From Flavobacterium psychrophilum (lineage in GTDB: Bacteria; Bacteroidota; Bacteroidia; Flavobacteriales; Flavobacteriaceae), in contig CAMCTL010000054.1 in assembly GCA_945878515.1 (NCBI GenBank), forward strand, positions 1-20,379: 20,379 nt of DNA, in the 5' to 3' direction. The position numbers and the translations under genes are program-made. Below the pieces are notes generated by a model. That model was not told the DNA's origin. It saw nothing but the letters and a program-made list of their open reading frames with translations, and searched no databases. The first letter of the stretch is position 1. Every line of letters starts with the position of its first letter. Positions 6,144 to 14,946 of this stretch are shown here, piece after piece.

Positions 6144-6247
6144 ACGAAGTTATTTTTCTCTTATAACTATCTTTGATATTTAATGAATAAATTAACTTTT
6201 AAGCTGTTTGAAAAGAACAGATTTTTTTATCCTAGTAATATATTTCA

Positions 6248-7240
6248 ATGTTTAGATTCAAAATTTTTATAATCCTACTTTTTTTGTCATTCAATTCCTT
6301 TTCACAAATTGGAATTCCAGTATATTCAGATTATTTATCAGACAATTATTATCTGCTGCATCCGTCGATGGCTGGAGCCGGAAATTGTGATAAAATAAGA
6401 TTAACTGCTAGAACGCAATGGCTTAATCAATCTGATGCTCCAGCGCTTCAAACCTTAAATTATAATGGAAGGTTGGGAGACAAATCTGGCGTTGGAATTA
6501 TTCTTTTTAATGACAAAAATGGATATCATTCTCAAAAAGGGGCTAAATTGACCTATGCTCATCATTTGATGTTTTCTAGAGACGAAGTCGATTTAAATCA
6601 ACTCTCTTTTGGAATGAGCGCGTCTTTAGCTCAAAATCAATTAGACGAAACAGAGTGGCAACAATCGGGAGACTTTGATCCAATTGTTAATGGAATTATA
6701 ATTCAAGATGCCTCATATTTCAATGTTGACGTTGGTGCTTCCTATAATTATTTGGATTTTTATGTTCATGGAACCATTCAAAATATTATTGAATCAAAAA
6801 GAAAGATTTATACAGAATTTGAAGGTGCAAATTTGAGAAAGTATTTGTTTAGTGTTGGTCATGTTTTTGGGAACCGAAATAAACTTTTACTGGAACCCTC
6901 TCTAATGTTTCAATTTGCGGAACAAACTAAAGAAAGAACTCTTGACATCAATATGAAAGCTTACAAAAGTTTCGATTTCGGAAAATTGTGGGCAGCTTTA
7001 TCTTATCGTACAAGTCTTGATGGTGCGACCAATAGTAATAATGGCTTTGCATCTCAAAAACTGCAATATATAACACCAGTTTTTGGAGTCAATTACAATA
7101 AATTTATGGTTGCTTATACATATTCTTATCTTTCGCGTGACATAAATTTTGATACTGGTGGTTTTCATCAAATTACTTTGGGAATCGATTTGTTTTGCAA
7201 ACGTGAAAAATATGAATGTAATTGTCCTGCCATTAATTAG
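6248..7240 (+). CDS. PorP/SprF family type IX secretion system outer-membrane protein
   Basis: 330 aa with an N-terminal signal peptide (MFRFKIFIILLFLSFNSFSQ). The opening of the mature protein (PVYSDYLSDNYYLLHPSMAGAGNCDKIRLTARTQW) is the family signature: the N-P-A/S-x-A-G motif followed by charged residues and R-x-Q-W. The rest alternates beta strands ending in aromatic residues, with GVGIILFNDKNG, LSFGMSASLAQNQ and FMVAYTYSY, as in the 14-strand PorP/SprF barrels. The C-terminal CKREKYECNCPAIN carries three Cys and is a frequent flavobacterial ending. Members cooperate with SprA/PorV and with gliding adhesins, often encoded just upstream of a PorP/SprF-like gene; no such large adhesin gene is adjacent here, so this is a stand-alone paralogue. 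It diverges from the nfu-like gene and is followed on the same strand by the hexapeptide-repeat gene. Confidence 0.9.
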   Translation: MFRFKIFIILLFLSFNSFSQIGIPVYSDYLSDNYYLLHPSMAGAGNCDKIRLTARTQWLNQSDAPALQTLNYNGRLGDKSGVGIILFNDKNGYHSQKGAKLTYAHHLMFSRDEVDLNQLSFGMSASLAQNQLDETEWQQSGDFDPIVNGIIIQDASYFNVDVGASYNYLDFYVHGTIQNIIESKRKIYTEFEGANLRKYLFSVGHVFGNRNKLLLEPSLMFQFAEQTKERTLDINMKAYKSFDFGKLWAALSYRTSLDGATNSNNGFASQKLQYITPVFGVNYNKFMVAYTYSYLSRDINFDTGGFHQITLGIDLFCKREKYECNCPAIN

Positions 7241-7272
7241 ATTTTAAATTTGTCCAATTTTATTGCCCTAAA

Positions 7273-7791
7273 ATGCTAATCAAATCTGTAAACGGAAAAA
7301 CTCCAACTATTCCCGATGATTGTTATGTGGCTGAGAACGCTACTATTGTTGGCGATGTTAGCTTTGGGCATTCTTGCAGCGTCTGGTTTAACGCAGTGGT
7401 TAGAGGCGATGTGCATTTTATCAAGATTGGGAATAAAGTAAATATTCAAGACGGAGCAATAATTCATTGTACGTACAAAAAACATCCTACAATTATCGGC
7501 AATAATGTATCAATAGGCCATAATGCCTTGGTTCATGGTTGCACAATTCACGATAATGTATTGATAGGAATGGGCGCTATTGTTATGGATAATTGTGTTG
7601 TAAATAGTAATTCGATTATTGGGGCTGGAGCTGTTGTTACTCAAAACACGGTGGTTGAATCGGGCAGTATTTATGCTGGAATTCCTGCAAAAAAAGTCAA
7701 AGAAATAGACCAATCTGATTTTTCTGGAGAGATTGAGCGCATTGCCAATAATTATGTGATGTATTCGGGTTGGTATAAAAATGAAGAATAA
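7273..7791 (+). CDS. Gamma-carbonic-anhydrase-like hexapeptide-repeat protein (YrdA/PaaY type)
   Basis: 172 aa, the standard length for this family. Left-handed beta-helix hexapeptide repeats run from about residue 20 to 140 (ATIVGD, VSFGHS, IKIGNK, PTIIGN, VLIGMG, SIIGAGAVV). Three histidines in the gamma-class metal-binding arrangement are visible: H65 (GAIIH), H83 (SIGH) and H88 (LVHG). The protein would form a trimer with metal sites between subunits. Many homologues bind metal but have weak or no measured CO2 hydration, so activity is not certain. It is cytoplasmic. The ATG lies 32 bases after the porP/sprF-like stop, so co-transcription is possible. It converges on murI with a 9-base gap and no visible terminator between. 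Confidence 0.9.
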   Translation: MLIKSVNGKTPTIPDDCYVAENATIVGDVSFGHSCSVWFNAVVRGDVHFIKIGNKVNIQDGAIIHCTYKKHPTIIGNNVSIGHNALVHGCTIHDNVLIGMGAIVMDNCVVNSNSIIGAGAVVTQNTVVESGSIYAGIPAKKVKEIDQSDFSGEIERIANNYVMYSGWYKNEE

Positions 7792-7800
7792 ACTAATTCT

Positions 7801-8577
7801 TTAGAAATCTTTTTTAATCACTTCATAGTTGTTTCCTAAAATTCCGATAAGCACTTGGGGTTCAGAATTGGTATAAAATATAGGTGCTGTATTTTTTAGA
7901 TTAGACAATCCCACTTTTTCTTGCAACACATTTTTCGTCTGTCTTGCTACCGCTTCGCCCGAATCTATGATTTGAATATGAGGTGGAAGAATTTTTTTGA
8001 TTTGTGGAATTAAATAGGGGTAATGACTGCATCCTAAAACGAGGTAATCGATGTTGGCATTGATCATGGGTGAGAGATAAGCTTCAAGTAGCATTGTCAT
8101 TTGGGGAGAATTGATGTCGCCATTTTCAATAAGTGGCACTAAACCGTGGCCCACTTGCTCTATAATTTTTGTGTTGTGAAACCTTTCGACATTTTTATTA
8201 AAAAGGTCACTATTTAAAGTTCCTTGAGTTGCCAAAATCCCTATAGTTTGTGTTTGCGAATGTGTTGCAGCTGGTTTTATTGCAGGCTCTATTCCAATAA
8301 AGGGGACATTGTATTTATTTCTTAGTTCCTGAATTGCATTTGTTGTAGCTGTGTTACACGCCACTACAATTAATTTGCAATCCATATTGAGCAAAAGCTC
8401 GGAGTTTTTGCAACTTAGTGCAATTATTTCAGACTTAGATTTTTGACCATAAGGCGCGTTTTTGCTATCTGCTAAATAGATTGTTTTTTCGTTGGGAAGT
8501 AATTGATGAATTTCAGCCCAAATAGAAGTTCCGCCAATACCTGAGTCAAAAATCCCTATAGGTTTATTGTTATGCAT
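7801..8577 (-). CDS. murI: Glutamate racemase
   Basis: 258 aa. The enzyme interconverts L- and D-glutamate through two catalytic cysteines and supplies D-Glu for peptidoglycan. IGIFDSGIGGTS (residues 7-18) is the N-terminal signature with the substrate-binding D11/S12. VACNTATTNA carries the first catalytic cysteine (C74), and YLVLGCSHYPYL carries the second (C183) with H185; many family members read GCTHYP here. Full length and cytoplasmic. It is the last gene of the minus-strand envelope cluster but is separated from ompH by a terminator, so it probably has its own promoter. TAACTTTG at 8590-8583 fits the -7 consensus and would give a very short or absent leader. Confidence 0.96.
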   Translation of the reverse strand: MHNNKPIGIFDSGIGGTSIWAEIHQLLPNEKTIYLADSKNAPYGQKSKSEIIALSCKNSELLLNMDCKLIVVACNTATTNAIQELRNKYNVPFIGIEPAIKPAATHSQTQTIGILATQGTLNSDLFNKNVERFHNTKIIEQVGHGLVPLIENGDINSPQMTMLLEAYLSPMINANIDYLVLGCSHYPYLIPQIKKILPPHIQIIDSGEAVARQTKNVLQEKVGLSNLKNTAPIFYTNSEPQVLIGILGNNYEVIKKDF

Positions 8578-8630
8578 AGTAACAAAGTTATGCGCAACTT
8601 TTTACAAATCCTAAAAATTGACATTAAAAG

Positions 8631-8661
8631 AAAACGCCCAACCAAAAAAATTAGTTGAGCG
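8631..8661 (-). terminator. Rho-independent terminator after the first ompH gene
   Basis: On the minus strand CGCTCAACTAA (8661-8651) pairs with TTGGTTGGGCG (8645-8635), giving 11 pairs including two G-U wobbles around a 5-T loop, followed by TTTTCTTTT. It sits 22 bases after the ompH stop and would end the bamA-ompH-ompH transcript before murI. Confidence 0.8.
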
Positions 8662-8683
8662 CATTTTTAAAACATTGAATATA

Positions 8684-9184
8684 TTAGAAACCTAGTTCTT
8701 TTTTCACATCGATAGTCAAGTTAGGACCATCTGCAAGCAAAAGATTAGAACCATCTAAAACATATTGAAATCCCTTAGCTTTTCCAACTTTCTGAATTGC
8801 GGTTCTTACTTTTTCGTAGATTGGTTTTGTGATTTCTTCTTGTTTGGTTTGCAATTCTTTTTGTGCATTTTGACCAAAATCTTGAATTCTTTTTTGCATA
8901 TCTTGAACTTCTTTTTGACGTTCACCATTCAAAGTCTCTGTAACTGTTGCAGCTTCTGCATCATACTTGGCTAATTTCGCTTTAAATTCTTCCGCCATTT
9001 TTTTGTAATCTGAGTCATAGGTGGCGCTCAAAGTTTCTAATTGTTTTTGAGCAGCTAACATTGCAGGCATTTTTGTCATAATGTCGCTTACATCAACGTG
9101 AGCAGTTTTTGCTTGGGCATTCATTGTTTGGCTGGCTCCTATAAATAGTATTGCAGCAATTAGTAAAGTTTTGATTTGTTTCAT
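8684..9184 (-). CDS. OmpH/Skp family periplasmic chaperone
   Basis: 166 aa with a signal peptide (KTLLIAAILFIGASQTMNAQA, cleavage near NAQA). The mature protein matches OmpH/Skp: AHVDVSDIMTKMPAMLAAQKQLE at the start, a long helical hairpin (about residues 45-125, KEVQDMQKRIQDFGQNAQKEL), then KPIYEKVRTAIQKVGKAKGFQYVLDGS and a C-terminal strand. Skp is a trimeric periplasmic chaperone that holds unfolded outer-membrane proteins for the Bam complex. It follows a second OmpH paralogue (16-base gap) and bamA, the usual context. The following terminator at 8631-8661 suggests this is the last gene of the transcript. Confidence 0.93.
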   Translation of the reverse strand: MKQIKTLLIAAILFIGASQTMNAQAKTAHVDVSDIMTKMPAMLAAQKQLETLSATYDSDYKKMAEEFKAKLAKYDAEAATVTETLNGERQKEVQDMQKRIQDFGQNAQKELQTKQEEITKPIYEKVRTAIQKVGKAKGFQYVLDGSNLLLADGPNLTIDVKKELGF

Positions 9185-9200
9185 CGTTTTAAAATATTAA

Positions 9201-10634
9201 TTAATTATTGTTTGTATTCTCTTTTGTTTTTTTCAATTTTTCTTCGTTTGCTTTTTTAGCGGCTTCTCTATCTTCTAGTATTTTTTTCTTTTTTTCTTCT
9301 AATGCTCTTTTGCGGTCTTCAATTTCTTTTGCTCTAGCTTCCGCTTGTTTTTGTTTGGCTTCTTCTGCTGGTGTTTTATCTTTTGTAACTATTGTTTCTG
9401 TTTTTGTAGATGCTGGAATTTTATCATCTTGTTTAACCGTATTCTCAGAAACCGTGCCAATTTTTCTAGCTTCGTTTGCTGATACGTCTTGTTTTCTTTT
9501 CTCTTCTTGGGCTTTCTTGTTGTCTTCCGCCGCTTTTTTGCGGTCTTCTATTGTTTTTGCTCTTTCTTCAGCTTGTTTTTGTTTCGCTTCTGTAGCTGTT
9601 ATTTTGGCGATTTCTTTTTGTTCATCAGCGTTAGCTGTTTTGTTCTTTGTTTCTGTAGTTGTAGGAAGAGCGTCTGCTTTTTTTGCTTCTCTTTCATCAA
9701 GAATTTGTTGTCTTCGTTCTTCTGCAGCTTTTTTCTTGTCCTCAACTGCTTGTTGCCGAATTCTTAGCGTTTCAGCTCTTTGATCGGCTTGTGCTTGTTT
9801 TGATTCTGCGGCGGCTGTTGCTCTTTGCTCTTTACTTTCTGAATCGTTTTCTGGGTTAGTGGTTTTAACTGATTTTGAAGCAGTTTCGTTTTTCTTGGCC
9901 TCCCTTTCTTCTATTATCTGTAACTTTCTGTCCTCGGCTGCTTTTTTTCTTTCTTCTAATTTAGAGGCAACCAACGCATCTCTTGCTGCCTTTTTTTCAT
10001 CTAAAACTTTTTGCCTTTCAGATAAGTTTGGGTTATCAGCTAAAGCTTCTTCCTTAGCCTCTTTTGCTTCTTCTTCCTTAAGCTGCTTTTTTGTTAATTG
10101 TTCTCTTTTTTCAGTTCGATTTAAAATTTTAATGATTTGGTCACTAATATCAAATCTTTTTGCAGCAAACAGCATGGTCAAATCAGACGATCGATCAAAA
10201 ATGAAATCATATTTTTTAGTTGTTGCGATATCTTGAACTGCTGTAAAAACTTGGTCTTGAATTGGTTTAGTTAAACCGTTTTTTTGAACCATTAAATCTC
10301 CATTTGGACCAAATCTTTTTTGTTGATAATCTAATATTTCAGTTTCAATTAATGCAATTTCGCTTTCTCTTTCCTCAATAAGACTTTTTGTTAGTAAGAC
10401 TTTTTCGGCTTTTAAATCTTCTTTTAGTTTATTAATTTCATTTTTTTTGGCTTCAATTTCTTGCTTCCACTTTTGGGCTTTTTGTTCAAGTTGATTTTGC
10501 GCCTCGGCATAATCGGGTACATTTTGTAAAATGTATTCCATGTCAATATAGCCTATTTTAGTTCCTTTGGTTTGTGCCTGAAACGAATTTGCTATGAGCA
10601 AGACCGTAAATATTAATAAAAATTCTTTTCTCAT
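9201..10634 (-). CDS. OmpH/Skp family protein with long repeated charged C-terminal extension
   Basis: 477 aa, against about 160-200 for ordinary Skp. There is a signal peptide (LLIFTVLLIANSFQAQ) and an OmpH domain at about residues 24-175 (GTKIGYIDMEYILQNVPDYAEAQNQLE at the start, KPIQDQVFTAVQDIATTKKYDFIFDRS near the end). The remaining 300 residues are almost entirely K, E, A, Q, R and D and fall into four related blocks (about 206-247, 277-319, 347-391, 425-467), each built on a theme like AKxIEDRKKAAEEKKKxILEDREAKK, joined by T/S/N-rich linkers. This predicts long single helices or coiled coils with flexible hinges in the periplasm. It lies between bamA and the short ompH, so a role in outer-membrane protein delivery is likely for the OmpH part. 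The extension may bind client proteins or act as a spacer; that is a guess. Confidence 0.88.
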   Translation of the reverse strand: MRKEFLLIFTVLLIANSFQAQTKGTKIGYIDMEYILQNVPDYAEAQNQLEQKAQKWKQEIEAKKNEINKLKEDLKAEKVLLTKSLIEERESEIALIETEILDYQQKRFGPNGDLMVQKNGLTKPIQDQVFTAVQDIATTKKYDFIFDRSSDLTMLFAAKRFDISDQIIKILNRTEKREQLTKKQLKEEEAKEAKEEALADNPNLSERQKVLDEKKAARDALVASKLEERKKAAEDRKLQIIEEREAKKNETASKSVKTTNPENDSESKEQRATAAAESKQAQADQRAETLRIRQQAVEDKKKAAEERRQQILDEREAKKADALPTTTETKNKTANADEQKEIAKITATEAKQKQAEERAKTIEDRKKAAEDNKKAQEEKRKQDVSANEARKIGTVSENTVKQDDKIPASTKTETIVTKDKTPAEEAKQKQAEARAKEIEDRKRALEEKKKKILEDREAAKKANEEKLKKTKENTNNN

Positions 10635-10669
10635 AGCTTTGATTTATTAGAAAACATTTTCTTCAACTA

Positions 10670-13342
10670 TTAAAACTGCTGTCCTATAATAAAATGAGTT
10701 TCCCATCCATTTGGTGTGGTTCCTAATGTTCCGTTTGCTTGTGGCAATCCATCAAATCCATAGCCAAAATCTATTCCTAATAATCCAAATGCAGGCATAA
10801 AAACTCTTAGGCCAACTCCAGCAGAACGGTTCAGTGCAAATGGATTGTAATTTTTGAAATTGTCAAAAGATGATCCAGCCTCTAAAAATGTAAGCGCAAA
10901 TATAGATGCCGATGCTTTTAGTGTGATTGGGTATCTTAATTCTAATGAAAATTTATTATAGATTGACGCTCCATTAGATTGTCCGTTTGCTGTTTGTGGT
11001 GTAAGTGAACCGTTTGGATATCCTCTTAGTCCGATTACTTCTCTACCATCCATAGCAAAATTTTGCATTCCGTCTCCACCTAAGAAGAATCTTTCAAATG
11101 GAATTATTCCTCTTTCTTGATTATAAGCTCCTAAGAAACCAAATTCCATCATAGAGCGAACCACTAATGGACTTTTTTGTGTTCCAGCTACTTTTGTGTA
11201 CCAATCCCCTTTGAATTTTAGTTTGTAGTACTCTAACCAATTGTATTTTTGTTGATCTACTTTTGCTGGATCCGCAGCAGCTTCTTGATATGTTGAGACT
11301 TGCTTTCCGCTTGCATCTAAATAGGCGTCTTTTGGAAGGATAATATTACCATTAGCATCTCTAACATCGGCAGGATTTCTTAATTTATATTCTTCTTTTT
11401 CGCCTAAAGTTGCATAATCTATTCCATTAAAAAGGGAATATGGAAGTGTAAATTTTCCTGTAATGCTAAATTCCGCGCCATATATTGGGAAAATAGGATT
11501 GATACCTTTGTTGCTTCTTGAAAGTCCGATTGTATAAGCTAAATTTCTTGATGTCCCATCTCCAAATGTAAACAATCCAGTGTTGTAATTGTTTAAATCA
11601 TAATGCTGATAACTTATGGTTTGTGATAAACCAAAGTAATCATCTGGCACAGTCAATCGCTTATAAATACCAGCAGAAATCGTCATGATATTGAAACTTC
11701 TAGTTCGATCGACTTGTTGGGTTTGAAAGTTGTTATTGTATTGAGTTGTGTATGAAAAAGATGTATTTAATTGTACAGGTTTGCGACTTCCAAACCATGG
11801 CTCTGAGAATGATAGGCTGTATGTTCTGAAAAAAGTACTGGCTTGCAATCGAAGAGATACTTTTTGTCCATCGCCCATAGGCAAAGGCTTGTAAGCTTCT
11901 TTGTTGAATAAATTCCTTGCAGAAAAATTATTAAAAGATAGCCCTAGCGTCCCGATGAAACCACCACCACCATAACCACCTTGCAATTCTATTTGACTCG
12001 CTCCTTTTTCAGTAAGTGGGTATTCTATGTCAACTGTTCCAGCTGCTGCATCAACATTTTTAAACTTAGGTTCGATAGTTTCGGGATCAAAAAATCCCAA
12101 TTGACCAATTTCTCGAATGGTTCTAATAAGCAAATCTTTGTTGTATTTTTCTCCTGGTTTTGTTCTCAACTCCCTGTAGACAACGTGGTCGTTAGTCTTA
12201 TCATTTCCAGTAACTGTAATTTTGTTGAAATAGGCGATTGGACCTTCATTAATTCTAATTTCAAAATCGATAGAATCATTGGCAGTTTTTGTTTCTACCG
12301 CGTTGATGTTAGAAAACAAATACCCATTGTTTTGATATAGATTGGTTATATCATCGCCATCTGGTTTTGATTTATCAGCAATTCTTTTTTCTAAAAGTAC
12401 ACCATTATAGGTATCTCCTTTTTTGATGCCTAACATTGAAGAAAGCCCTTCGTCAGAGTATACAGTGTTTCCAAGGAATTTAATGTTTCCAAATCGGTAT
12501 TTATTTCCTTCTTCAACTTTTATTTTTATCATCAATGCGTTGATGTCTTTGTTGTATGAAACTGAATCTGAAACAATTCTAGCATCTCTGTAGCCTTTTT
12601 CTTTATAGGCTGCAATTACTTTGTCTAAATCTTCGTCAAACTTAGCTTTGATGTACTTAGAAGATTTTAATGTCAGTAATTTTTTTTGCTTTGTATCCTT
12701 CATTGATCCCAGCAGTGTTTTGGTCTTTATTTTAGTATTGCCTTCAAATGCTATTTCTTTAATCTTGACTTTAGATCCTTTGTCAATTTTAATGACCATG
12801 TTAACATGATTTACTAAAGAAGTATCTACAACGGTATTTATAGACACTTTGGTATTATAAAAGCCATCTTTTTTATATTTATTTTCAATATAATTTTTGG
12901 TGGTTGTAATTAAGTTTTCATTTACAATTTTTTCTTTGGTAAGTCCATTGTCTTTTGTTAACTCTTCGATTTTTGCTTTTTTAATTCCAATAAATTTTAC
13001 TTCATTTAATTTCGGCAATTCTTCAACATGCAAGTCAAGATAAATACTGTCTTTTTCAATTCTATTGATATAAAAGGAAATCTCATCAAAAAGACCAAGT
13101 TTCCCTAATTTTTTGATGGCGTTACTTATTTCTTCGCCTGGAACGGTTATTTCCTGACCTTTTTCTAAACCTGCGAATGTAGTTACGGTATTTGCATTAA
13201 AACTGATTTTTCCAACAATATCAACTTTTGCCAATGTGTATGTCTTTCCTTCGTCAAATGGTACTCGATCTTGTGCTTTAATTTGAGAAAAACCTACAGA
13301 AATTAAAACGGCTCCGAGTATTTTTATGCTTTTGTTTAACAC
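10670..13342 (-). CDS. bamA: Outer membrane protein assembly factor BamA
   Basis: I place the start at the GTG at 13342, giving 890 aa and a signal peptide (NKSIKILGAVLISVGFSQIKAQ). It begins 7 bases after the uppS stop; the frame stays open upstream to 13480 but that part overlaps uppS and is not protein-like for this family. The N-terminal half carries the POTRA repeats (for example LAKVDIVGKISFNANTV, LPKLNEVKFIGIKKAK, KVKIKEIAFEGNTKIKT, KYRFGNIKFLGNTVYSDEGL, IAYFNKITVTGNDKTND). The C-terminal half is the Omp85 barrel, with the lid-loop motif as GLRGYPNGSLTP and a terminal strand ending in IIGQQF. BamA inserts beta-barrel proteins into the outer membrane. Flavobacterial insertions in the barrel (around DASGKQVSTYQEAAADPAK) are visible. 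It is followed by two ompH genes. Confidence 0.95.
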   Translation of the reverse strand: MLNKSIKILGAVLISVGFSQIKAQDRVPFDEGKTYTLAKVDIVGKISFNANTVTTFAGLEKGQEITVPGEEISNAIKKLGKLGLFDEISFYINRIEKDSIYLDLHVEELPKLNEVKFIGIKKAKIEELTKDNGLTKEKIVNENLITTTKNYIENKYKKDGFYNTKVSINTVVDTSLVNHVNMVIKIDKGSKVKIKEIAFEGNTKIKTKTLLGSMKDTKQKKLLTLKSSKYIKAKFDEDLDKVIAAYKEKGYRDARIVSDSVSYNKDINALMIKIKVEEGNKYRFGNIKFLGNTVYSDEGLSSMLGIKKGDTYNGVLLEKRIADKSKPDGDDITNLYQNNGYLFSNINAVETKTANDSIDFEIRINEGPIAYFNKITVTGNDKTNDHVVYRELRTKPGEKYNKDLLIRTIREIGQLGFFDPETIEPKFKNVDAAAGTVDIEYPLTEKGASQIELQGGYGGGGFIGTLGLSFNNFSARNLFNKEAYKPLPMGDGQKVSLRLQASTFFRTYSLSFSEPWFGSRKPVQLNTSFSYTTQYNNNFQTQQVDRTRSFNIMTISAGIYKRLTVPDDYFGLSQTISYQHYDLNNYNTGLFTFGDGTSRNLAYTIGLSRSNKGINPIFPIYGAEFSITGKFTLPYSLFNGIDYATLGEKEEYKLRNPADVRDANGNIILPKDAYLDASGKQVSTYQEAAADPAKVDQQKYNWLEYYKLKFKGDWYTKVAGTQKSPLVVRSMMEFGFLGAYNQERGIIPFERFFLGGDGMQNFAMDGREVIGLRGYPNGSLTPQTANGQSNGASIYNKFSLELRYPITLKASASIFALTFLEAGSSFDNFKNYNPFALNRSAGVGLRVFMPAFGLLGIDFGYGFDGLPQANGTLGTTPNGWETHFIIGQQF

Positions 13343-13349
13343 TAAAAAA

Positions 13350-14090
13350 TTATTTAATTTGTTCGCTTGTTTTTCCAAATCTACGCTCTCTTTTCTGATA
13401 ACTAATGATAGCCTCATACAAATCCTGTTCTTTAAAGTCTGGCCACAATACATCAGTAAAATATAACTCTGCGTAGGCAATTTGCCATAACAAAAAATTA
13501 CTTATTCTATGCTCTCCACTAGTTCTAATTAATAAATCTACTTCCGGTAAATTTTGCGTGTAAAGATGCTCATTTATAATTGAATCGTCGATAGCGTCTA
13601 TTGAAATTATATTATTTTTAACTTTATAACAAATGTTTTTCACAGCATCTACGATTTCTTCTCTGGAACCGTAGCTTAAGGCTAAGGTCAGATTCATTTT
13701 GTTACAATCTTTGGTTTTGTCTATTGCTTCGAATACAACTTTTTTTACTTTATCGGAAAGTTTGTCTAAATTTCCAATAGCATGCAATTTAATATTATTC
13801 TTTTGAAGCATTTCTATATCAACGGTCAAAGTCCGTACCAATATCTTCATTAAAATTTCGATTTCAATTTGGGGTCTATTCCAATTTTCACTCGAAAAAG
13901 TAAATAGGGTTAGGTTTTTTATTCCTAAATCAGAGCAATTTTCTATAATATCCTTTACGGATTGTGAGCCAGTTTCGTGCCCTAAGGCTCTAAAATAGCC
14001 CTGCTTTTTTGCCCAACGACCATTTCCATCCATTATTATTGCTAGATGTTTGGGTAGGTTTTCAAGATCTATTTTGTCTAATAAGTTCAT
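13350..14090 (-). CDS. uppS: Isoprenyl transferase / undecaprenyl diphosphate synthase
   Basis: From ATG 14090 the protein is 246 aa, typical for the family, starting 4 bases after the DUF6089 stop; an upstream in-frame ATG at 14126 would overlap that gene. LAIIMDGNGRWAKKQG holds the catalytic Asp (D21) and the cis-prenyltransferase P-loop; further signatures are FTFSSENWNRP, LALSYGSREEIVDA and IRTSGEHRISNFLLWQIAYAELYF. The enzyme condenses isopentenyl diphosphate with farnesyl diphosphate in Z configuration to make the C55 carrier for peptidoglycan and other wall polymers. It is a cytoplasmic or membrane-peripheral homodimer. Its place between the DUF6089 gene and bamA forms a tight envelope operon. 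Confidence 0.96.
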   Translation of the reverse strand: MNLLDKIDLENLPKHLAIIMDGNGRWAKKQGYFRALGHETGSQSVKDIIENCSDLGIKNLTLFTFSSENWNRPQIEIEILMKILVRTLTVDIEMLQKNNIKLHAIGNLDKLSDKVKKVVFEAIDKTKDCNKMNLTLALSYGSREEIVDAVKNICYKVKNNIISIDAIDDSIINEHLYTQNLPEVDLLIRTSGEHRISNFLLWQIAYAELYFTDVLWPDFKEQDLYEAIISYQKRERRFGKTSEQIK

Positions 14091-14094
14091 TTTA

Positions 14095-14778
14095 TTATTG
14101 TACGCAGTAACAAGGTTTGTTTCCAAAAGTATACGTTAAGGTAACTCCTGAAAAAACATACCAATCGTTATTATTTATATTTCCAAATTTTTTCAAACTT
14201 TCATCTTTTGGATTACTTCCGTCTAGATTATCAGTTATTGTATATCTAGCTCCAACCTCAAACGCTAAAATCCATTGCGATGTAATATTCGATTTAAAAC
14301 CCACTGTTATAGGAATTGCAAACGAACCTGTCTTCTTATCTAATACCACTAATTCGTTCTTAGCAATATCTAAATAAGTATCGTTATATCTCAGGTAATT
14401 TAATCCTGAATGAATATAAGGCGTGTGTTTTTTTCTCCCATCGTGCAAATTAAAATCAAAAAAGTTGAATTCAATACCTAGAGAGACTTCTTTTATATTA
14501 TTTTTGAAATCATAACCCCTTCCATTTCTGCTAGGCTCATCTGAATCAATGTCGTTTGCAACATAATTTGCATTATTTGCTGAAAAACGATAAGCAAGTC
14601 TGGGGTTTTTATTCCATTTGTATAAAATTCCCATCGCAACTTGATTTGGTGCAATATATGTAGTTGATCCAATATCACCTATATAATTACTACCTCCAAC
14701 AAAAACGCCAATTTCGTGAATTTGTGCATTCATTGAAAAAAAACAAAACAGGAAAATTAGCTTAAAAAATTGATACAT
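14095..14778 (-). CDS. DUF6089 family outer-membrane beta-barrel protein
   Basis: 227 aa with a signal peptide (FKLIFLFCFFSMNAQ). The mature start HEIGVFVGGSNYIGDIGS and the blocks NQVAMGILYKWN, EVSLGIEFNFFDFNLHDG, HTPYIHSGLNYLRYND and WYVFSGVTLTYTFG are amphipathic strands of a small barrel; this family is regularly found just upstream of uppS and bamA in Flavobacteriia. The C-terminus CYCVQ has two Cys. The exact role is unknown; the genomic link suggests envelope biogenesis. It is the first gene after a 168-bp gap with a good promoter (14797-14825), so the DUF6089-uppS-bamA-ompH-ompH series probably starts here. Confidence 0.88.
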   Translation of the reverse strand: MYQFFKLIFLFCFFSMNAQIHEIGVFVGGSNYIGDIGSTTYIAPNQVAMGILYKWNKNPRLAYRFSANNANYVANDIDSDEPSRNGRGYDFKNNIKEVSLGIEFNFFDFNLHDGRKKHTPYIHSGLNYLRYNDTYLDIAKNELVVLDKKTGSFAIPITVGFKSNITSQWILAFEVGARYTITDNLDGSNPKDESLKKFGNINNNDWYVFSGVTLTYTFGNKPCYCVQ

Positions 14779-14796
14779 TTAATTAAAAATTGCGTG

Positions 14797-14825
14797 CAAA
14801 TATAATAATTATCAACGCCAATCAA
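14797..14825 (-). promoter_or_regulatory. Promoter of the DUF6089-uppS-bamA-ompH operon
   Basis: On the minus strand TTG (14825-14823), an 18-base spacer and TATATTTG (14804-14797) fit the Bacteroidota -33/-7 pattern, 18 bases before the ATG at 14778. The rest of the gap (to 14946) holds a weak inverted repeat, GTATATC 14842-14848 with GATATAC 14888-14894, which might terminate or attenuate the upstream nadK transcript. Confidence 0.55.
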
Positions 14826-14946
14826 CACTATTTTGTTTAATGTATATCGAATTGGACTATTGAAACTAAAATGATTTGTAAATTGTTGATATACTTTTCA
14901 AAAACGGCAAAAAACAAAAAATGGTATATTTTGCAATTAATTTGAT

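Noticed and set aside
9208..10236. Long plus-strand frames opposite the large ompH gene, rich in Ser, Phe and Cys
   Set aside because: They are antisense shadows of the Lys/Glu-rich coding repeats; composition mirrors the minus strand and no starts or motifs support them.
13343..13480. N-terminal extension of bamA
   Set aside because: It lies wholly within uppS in another frame and would bury the signal peptide.
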